From assembly GCF_002775205.1 (NCBI RefSeq), contig NC_036459.1, positions 81,001-145,000 of the forward strand: a stretch of DNA of 64,000 nucleotides, given 5' to 3'. This document shows positions 60,601 through 64,000 of the stretch, piece after piece; position 1 is the first letter of the stretch; every line of letters starts with the position of its first letter. The notes beneath the pieces were generated by a model. The model ran no database searches, was not told where the DNA came from, and saw nothing but the letters and a program-made list of their open reading frames with translations. The translations under genes were made by a program, and so were the position numbers. This DNA is from Xiphophorus maculatus. Taxonomy: Eukaryota; Chordata; Actinopteri; Cyprinodontiformes; Poeciliidae.

Positions 60601-60913
60601 GTAATACTGACTGACTGAAACTTCACAGGAGAACCACAATACTCACAAATCATTTATTGTGAAGCAAAATATAAATGACCAAATATTGACTCCAGATGTT
60701 AACTCCAGAACATTCTCCTGTTTGTCTTCCTGTCCCAGTCGATCCAGTCTGAATGCCAAGTTTGAAGAGACGCTCCCTCTGAACTGTGAGCCGCCATACC
60801 TTTTCCCGTCTGTCGTCAGCATTCCCACACCTAACACCACTCCAGACGGAGACCGGACCTCCGGTTCTCCCGACCACTGCCAGGCCAACATCGTCCGGGT
60901 TTCTGCTCTCTAG
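33620..60913 (+). CDS. kcnd2: Voltage-gated potassium channel Kv4.2
   Basis: Kv4.2 carries the fast A-type potassium current of neuronal dendrites. Five exons join in phase: 33620-34728, 57774-57936, 59535-59630, 59706-59941, 60739-60913, giving 592 residues (human 630). The N-terminus ([20 protein letters not shown]) is the KChIP-binding and inactivation segment. The T1 domain follows, with its zinc site at H104, C110, C131 and C132. S1-S4 follow, with S4 [13 protein letters not shown]; the selectivity filter TLGYGD is split by the first intron. The C-terminal part keeps the dileucine dendritic motif ([12 protein letters not shown]) and the terminus NIVRVSAL, which favours KCND2 over KCND1 and KCND3. 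The usual third coding exon (about 32 residues from KARLARIR) is not found between 57,937 and 59,534. Codon 307 is Ala where the family has Gln. Intron 1 is 23 kb and full of repeats. Confidence 0.94.
35466..36927. repeat. 1.46 kb minisatellite, about 14-bp unit, kcnd2 intron 1
   Basis: Units CACACACTGTAACA and CACACTCTGTAACA alternate about 100 times, with blocks holding CACACAAACACACTCA recurring every 100-230 bp. Bases 34,729-35,465, ahead of the array, hold no recognised feature. Confidence 0.95.
37025..37155. repeat. 14-bp minisatellite
   Basis: About nine units of GTGTCCCAGTGGGT or GTGTCCCAGTGAGC. Confidence 0.9.
38078..38310. repeat. About 20-bp AT-rich minisatellite
   Basis: Some twelve units of AGATATTTATAGATTATAATC or the shorter AGATATTTATAGATAATC. 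Sequence from 37,156 to 38,077 and from 38,311 to 39,924 shows nothing I can annotate. Confidence 0.9.
40424..41272 (-). mobile_element. LTR-like element inserted in the LINE
   Basis: This block splits the LINE C-terminal coding region. It is homologous to the two copies at 51,370 and 53,043: shared segments include CACGCTGCTTA, GAACACCTGTG, GCAGTGGGCGTCTCCGG and AAAAACGAGGCCACA, and an AATAATTTATT near the left end. It starts TGTG and ends CCACA. Between 40,770 and 41,040 it carries a 9-bp array (CAGTCCTCC) that the other copies lack. Confidence 0.65.
40770..41040. repeat. 9-bp minisatellite inside the LTR-like element
   Basis: About 30 units of CAGTCCTCC or CAGTCCACC. It begins next to an ACGGCGACCAGT segment that is shared with the other LTR-like copies. 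Confidence 0.95.
43361..45587. other. kcnd2 intron 1, nothing recognised
   Basis: No exon or clear element. The sequence is AT-rich from 43,600 to 44,050. A short (GAT)n run lies at 44,634-44,652. Confidence 0.4.
45588..47184. mobile_element. Tentative hAT-like non-autonomous element
   Basis: The left end CAGGGCCGAATTTAGGAGGG resembles the reverse complement of the right end near 47,184 (CAAGCCCGGATTTTAGCATG). The inverted ends are imperfect and no 8-bp duplication is clear. A (CA)n run lies at 45,679-45,702. No transposase is seen. Bases 47,185-47,792 hold nothing I can annotate. Confidence 0.35.
47793..48738. mobile_element. Foldback (long-palindrome) element
   Basis: Two 216-bp arms, 47,793-48,008 and 48,523-48,738, are nearly exact reverse complements. 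Their outer ends read TACGGTGGCCGACAGGTGC, with TA on both sides. If the LINE inside is removed the element is about 470 bp with a loop of about 25 bp. It has no coding capacity. Each arm also contains a short direct repeat (AACACCCCCGAATGAAATGC). Confidence 0.8.
48009..48469 (-). mobile_element. RNase-H-type LINE fragment inside the foldback element
   Basis: The minus strand encodes the C-terminal zinc motif of an I/Nimb-like LINE protein ([19 protein letters not shown]). The 3' end is a run of GAA units, seen as TTC repeats at 48,007-48,026. A 15-bp target duplication, CCAGATGCAAGATTC, lies at 47,994-48,008 and 48,470-48,484. It is 5'-truncated. Confidence 0.8.
48796..50702. mobile_element. 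hAT element (Tol2-like ends), non-autonomous
   Basis: The ends are inverted: CAGTGTTGTATAAAGTACT on the left and CAGTGTTGTATAGTAACG on the right strand. Inside are the AAAAGTAC repeats typical of Tol2-type hAT ends. Flanking 8-mers GTTTCAAC (48,788-48,795) and GTTTCAAG (50,703-50,710) are the target duplication with one change. No hAT transposase was recognised inside; a LINE fragment takes up part of the interior. Confidence 0.85.
49857..50384 (+). mobile_element. RNase-H-type LINE fragment inside the hAT element
   Basis: An open frame at 49,888-50,283 encodes the C-terminal end of an I/Nimb-like LINE protein ([18 protein letters not shown], then [18 protein letters not shown]). It ends in (GAA)n at 50,370-50,384. 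The target duplication CAGGTGTATCCTA lies at 49,842-49,854 and 50,385-50,397. The frame is intact but the element is 5'-truncated. It is related to the fragment at 48,009-48,469. Confidence 0.85.
50740..51369. repeat. 15-bp minisatellite, left block
   Basis: About 42 units of GCTAGCCAGGCTAAA with A/G and AA/AC variants. The array starts just outside the hAT element. As 15 is a multiple of three, several frames stay open (ASQAK, FSLAS and ARLKL repeats). Confidence 0.95.
51370..51988 (-). mobile_element. Solo-LTR-like element, copy 1
   Basis: The block is 619 bp, starts TGTGGCACC and ends TTACCACA. An AATAAA lies near the left end on the minus strand. It is homologous to the element at 40,424-41,272 and appears identical to 53,043-53,661. 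Flanks CTAG and CCAG may be a 4-bp target duplication with one change. The 155-codon minus-strand frame in it shows no retroelement domain. Confidence 0.6.
51989..53042. repeat. 15-bp minisatellite, middle block
   Basis: About 70 units of the same GCTAGCCAGGCTAAA family. Its right part repeats the variant order of the left block, including the rare CCTTCC unit (51,081 and 52,724). Confidence 0.95.
53043..53661 (-). mobile_element. Solo-LTR-like element, copy 2
   Basis: Same length as, and by eye identical to, copy 1 at 51,370-51,988, and flanked by the same minisatellite units on both sides. Confidence 0.6.
53662..53871. repeat. 15-bp minisatellite, right block
   Basis: About 14 units with more GCTGGTCAGACTAAA variants; the array ends at GCTGCGGCGG. 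Bases 53,872-54,689 hold no recognised gene. Confidence 0.95.
54690..55490 (+). pseudogene. Decayed DDE_4-type (Harbinger/ISL2EU-like) transposase
   Basis: Segments of one transposase family appear in order but in different frames. At 54,704-54,919 is an N-terminal block ([18 protein letters not shown], then CLAYW). From 54,919 follows [19 protein letters not shown]. Near 55,110 is PNVRIIL, where the first catalytic Asp should follow but Gly stands. Near 55,290 are [17 protein letters not shown] and VGAKLSVPP, with His where the second catalytic Asp is usual, and near 55,430 is KSFHIWDG. Stops and frameshifts make it non-functional. No terminal repeats were located. Confidence 0.6.
55491..57773. 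other. End of kcnd2 intron 1
   Basis: Nothing recognised except the GT-rich array at 56,731-56,894 and short CA runs at 57,000-57,020. Confidence 0.4.
56731..56894. repeat. GT-rich microsatellite (GTGTGTCAGT/GTGTGTCTGT)
   Basis: GT repeats broken at regular points by CAGTGT and CTGTGT. Confidence 0.9.
58926..59091. mobile_element. Short inverted-repeat element in kcnd2 intron 2
   Basis: The ends CAGTGGTCTCAAACTGGACT and, inverted, CTGGAGTTTGAGACCACTG match the family of 26,135-26,355. The rest of the intron 57,937-59,534 has no feature I can annotate; the conserved third coding exon was looked for and not found. Confidence 0.6.
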
Positions 60914-62283
60914 AGTCCAGCTGGCCGAGGGGCTGACGGCGGGAGGACGTCCCAGAGAGGAATGTCTTCCACTGAAACACCAACACTGCTGTAATTACTC
61001 TGCGTTCCAGGTCCGGCCGCATCCACAGGAGTCTGGGGAATCTTCAGCTCAAACACTGGAGACAATCCAGTTAGGAACAAACCAACCGGAGCCTGCAGAC
61101 CTGCTGGTTCCACTGGTTCTACTGGGTTGGAGGCCATATTACTGAGCCACTCAGGGTTTCCAGTGATTTTACTGGGATATTCCACTTAGGGTCATGACCC
61201 AACATTAACCTAAGGAGCCCCAAAATAACCAAACATTTTCTTCTTGTTCACCACTGAAAACATCTCCAGCCCTCTGCCCCAGGAACTACTTCTTCCAGTA
61301 GTTTGTGTTCTTAAGCAAAGAACAAAGAGCAAGTAATGAACCGCTTTTAAAGACCGGAAACAGAAATAGCTGAAACTTCAACCAGCTCACCACCAGGAGG
61401 CAGCATAACGGGTGGATACCGGAGGAGAACTAGAGCCAGAATCCAGCTGGGTTTCCTTCAGATGATTGTGAATGAGCTGACCGAGCAGCCGTCTGCTGCA
61501 CCCAGGTTTTATCTGCTGGTAAATTTGGTTGCTATGTGAGATGACATGATGGGCTGTTTGTGGTGCTTAGCAGAGAAATCTTTTTGCTGTGATATCTTTA
61601 TCATTTTTTAATCTTTCTGCCTATGCATGTTAATGTAAACAGTCATGTTGAGTCTCCTGAGCTAGCGCTCAGATTTACAGCATGCTCCTGAACGCTTTGC
61701 TCTACCACGACTCGTCTGGGAGGAAAAGGACCGAGAGGATTATTGTCCTTCGTTGTTTATTAGAATAAAACTGAATGAAATCACTTAAAAATATTTAGTG
61801 GAAACGGCCTGTTAGCCGCTGGTTTAGAGCACGGCGGCTGTTAGCAGCTAGTTCTCCTTCATCACTTCCTGCCTGGATGGTGCGTTCCAGTGAGGCAACA
61901 GGCTGGAATATTTCTGTTCACATGAGTCATTCTGTTGTTATTAATGTTTTTATGAGATCCATAAAGGTCTTTAAAACCTAAGCGACTCTTAACTGGACGC
62001 CTCCTCCTGATGATGACCAGGCTGAGGATGGAACTTCCCTGCATCACTTCCTGGTTTCGGAACAGGAAGTGATGATGATCCAGCCTTCATCCTGCTCCTG
62101 TGGTTCTGGTTTGGCTGGATGGATTCAGTCCAACTCTGGTTGTAAAAGATCTGCTCATAGTTTCTGGTGAACGTGTCATGTTCTTCCATTCTGTGATGAT
62201 ATGACGTTTTCAGCCACAGGATATTTTCCTAAAGCCATGCATGTGTGGAGCAAACAGGAGTGATTATTTATCTGTTCAATAAA
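60914..62283 (+). other. Probable 3' UTR of kcnd2
   Basis: The segment runs from the kcnd2 stop codon to the first well-placed AATAAA (62,278-62,283). No other exon is seen. The length, about 1.4 kb, is inferred. Confidence 0.45.
62278..62283 (+). terminator. Candidate polyadenylation signal of kcnd2
   Basis: AATAAA about 1.36 kb after the stop codon, followed by a TTATTATCACTTCTC stretch. Bases 62,284-62,842 hold no plus-strand exon and are probably the tspan12 3' UTR. Confidence 0.5.
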
Positions 62284-62842
62284 GACCATTATTATCACTT
62301 CTCCTGGCCTCCATCATTCTGACCCAACCACCAACCATCGTCCAGCAGGTGGACAGTCCAGCAGGGTCACTGGACTGGCCGAAACTTTAAGATCGACTGC
62401 AGCAGCCTCAGCTCCGCTACCGGCAGCACCAACAGGTCCAGGTGTCCATTAGGGAGTGAAGCAACAGTTCAGTTCCTGACCTTCATAGATGACAGGTTCA
62501 AAGGTTGCTTCTGGTCCTCTGGACACTCATCCTGGGCTGATGGGGACTTTTCCGTCCCAGTACCATCCAGTCTGAGCAGCGCCAAGACGTTTCTGGGTTG
62601 GGTTCTGGTCCGTTTATCCTGACAAATTGGTTGCAGCAGCAACAGCAAACATTCTGACACAGAGCCTCGTCAGGTCTGACTCCTCTGTGGTTTTCTGGAC
62701 CGGTAGACCAGTAGACCAATGGAGCCAATTGGCCCATTGGCAGTAAACCGTCTCCAGGAGCACCAAGCTGCCTCCAGCTCTGGCTACATCCTGGTTCCTG
62801 GCTCCCAGATTACTCCAGATTCTGTGGTTCTGTACGGCGGAG

Positions 62843-63391
62843 TCAGTATAACCCTTTCCATGCGGCGCCGGGCGCCTCCAGGTCCTCCAGCCCGGCCTCA
62901 GCAGCTCTCTGGTCTCCGGGTCCGACCCGGTCGTCGACACTGGTTCCGTTGGTGCCTACGACTGAACCGGACTCTCCAGGCGGCCTAGGGGTTCCGTATG
63001 AGTCTGGCTGCTGATGGTGGCGGCCGTAGTACAGCGCCCAGAGCAGCGTGAGGGTGAGCGCCATGGCCAGGATCTGCGCCACGCCGATAGAAACCCCCAA
63101 GAAACGCAGAACCTGCAGCGGCTTGGTTCCCCGGATGAAGCGGTAGACCTTCAGACCGCAGCCCTGAAACACAAACAGGAGGCTGTGATTGGCTGAGAGT
63201 CCGGAGCTGTCCTGGCCAATCAGAGGCGGCGAGGCTCACTTCCTGGTGCAGGTCACTGAGGTCATGCTGGTGGGCGCGACCAGCGCAGCCGGGGAACTGA
63301 TTGGTGCAGCAGGAGTCAGGAGGAAACTCCATCTCTGTCATCTCCAGCCAGTCGGTGAAGTAGATCACCCCACAGCACTGAAACTGGTCAC

Positions 63392-63436
<45 letters not shown>

Positions 63437-63598
63437 TAAGCGCACAGGTCACATGACCATAGCAGCTCTCTGTGAGTGTGTGTGTGTTACCTGTGTCTGG
63501 AAGCTGTCCCAGGTGTGTGTGAGCCACTGGTAGCGCTGCAGGCTGTAGTCCGGCATCCGGGACTTCAGGCTTATCATGTCGGCTCGCTGGACTGAGGG
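62843..63598 (-). CDS. tspan12: Tetraspanin-12, last three coding exons (partial gene)
   Basis: TSPAN12 is a four-pass membrane protein that joins the Norrin/FZD4/LRP5 complex and is needed for retinal vessel growth. Three exons join in phase: 63598-63491, 63383-63240, 63163-62843, about 190 residues. The first encodes part of the large extracellular loop ([11 protein letters not shown] and [12 protein letters not shown]). The second holds the tetraspanin CCG motif ([17 protein letters not shown]) and PPDSCC. The third starts [12 protein letters not shown], contains the fourth membrane helix ([20 protein letters not shown]) and the cytoplasmic tail. The tail does not match the usual TSPAN12 ending (FEMEEL in human); another frame from about 62,905 gives an ELLRP stretch reminiscent of the normal ELLKP, so a frameshift is possible. 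Upstream exons lie off the right edge. Confidence 0.93.
63391..63433. repeat. (CA)n microsatellite at a tspan12 splice site
   Basis: About 21 CA units end a few bases from the acceptor of the tspan12 exon 63,383-63,240. On the transcript they form the pyrimidine/GT tract of that 3' splice site. Confidence 0.9.
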
Positions 63599-64000
63599 CT
63601 GCGCGCGCACACACACACACACACGCATACACACATTTGTCAGTGATCGTGGCCTTGGCCGTCTGCATGTTTCCATCATCAGCTGAAGGAACTGCTAGCT
63701 GAGGCTAACCTGCTGCCTCCTGCTCAAGCAGATGTTAGTATTTCAATCATTATCTCATTTAGCAGTTTAGCTTCCGGTATTTTCTATGTGTTTAGTGGTT
63801 TAGCTTTAGCTTCTGTTGACATTTTTATGTTTGGCGTTAGCGTAGCTAAGATCTTTTGGTTAGTGAATCGAACTTTTCAGTTAGCTGTACCGCCACTGGG
63901 ATAACTACTGGTGATGTAATGACAACCATGGCGGCCATTTAAAAAAAATGTTTACCAGAAAAAGGAAAGAAGATCAAGAAAATATAAAAGGTTCAAAATA
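63599..64000. other. tspan12 intron, nothing recognised
   Basis: Apart from a (CA)n run at 63,608-63,624 I see no exon or element. Confidence 0.4.

Overview
The window reads as vertebrate, specifically ray-finned fish, nuclear DNA. Genes are split into short exons with GT-AG introns, there are AATAAA polyadenylation signals, no operons, many CA/GT/ATT microsatellites, and fish-type transposons (Tc1, hAT, L2, Tx1-like L1, RNase-H-type LINEs). The UV opsin protein looks most like those of percomorph, perhaps atherinomorph, fishes; I cannot name the species.

Six protein genes could be modelled by recognising the family and checking splice phase at each junction. From left to right: the first coding exon of tnpo3 (minus, rest off the left edge); opn1sw1, the UV cone opsin, complete in 5 exons (plus, 4993-6361); a calumenin gene in 6 coding exons (minus, 7348-9737); sco2, one coding exon (plus, 19769-20545); ncaph2 in 19 coding exons (minus, 20709-25464); kcnd2/Kv4.2 (plus, 33620-60913) with a 23 kb first intron; and the three 3'-most coding exons of tspan12 (minus, 62843-63598, rest off the right edge). 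Three convergent pairs result: opn1sw1/calu, sco2/ncaph2 and kcnd2/tspan12. The first two have polyadenylation signals of both genes within about 35 bp of each other. The gene order joins blocks that in human lie at 7q32 (TNPO3, OPN1SW, CALU), 22q13 (SCO2, NCAPH2) and 7q31 (KCND2, TSPAN12). The genes do not form one pathway, although opn1sw1 and tspan12 both serve the retina.

The rest is repeat-rich. A 4.6 kb, 30-bp-unit minisatellite fills the 3' end of calu intron 1. It is open on both strands and in frame with the calu start codon, which explains two giant spurious ORFs. A large inverted repeat (15.3-17.4 kb) carries a small transposon in one arm and the matching empty site in the other. 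kcnd2 intron 1 contains several tandem arrays (14-bp, 20-bp and 15-bp units), a Tx1-like LINE broken by an LTR-like element, a foldback element broken by a LINE, a hAT element broken by a related LINE, two apparently identical solo-LTR-like copies embedded in a 15-bp minisatellite, and a decayed DDE transposase.

No wholly new biological system could be demonstrated. The points most worth checking are the calu intron minisatellite, the absence of the conserved third coding exon of kcnd2, the nested insertions with readable target duplications, and a possible small secreted-peptide gene divergent from the opsin.
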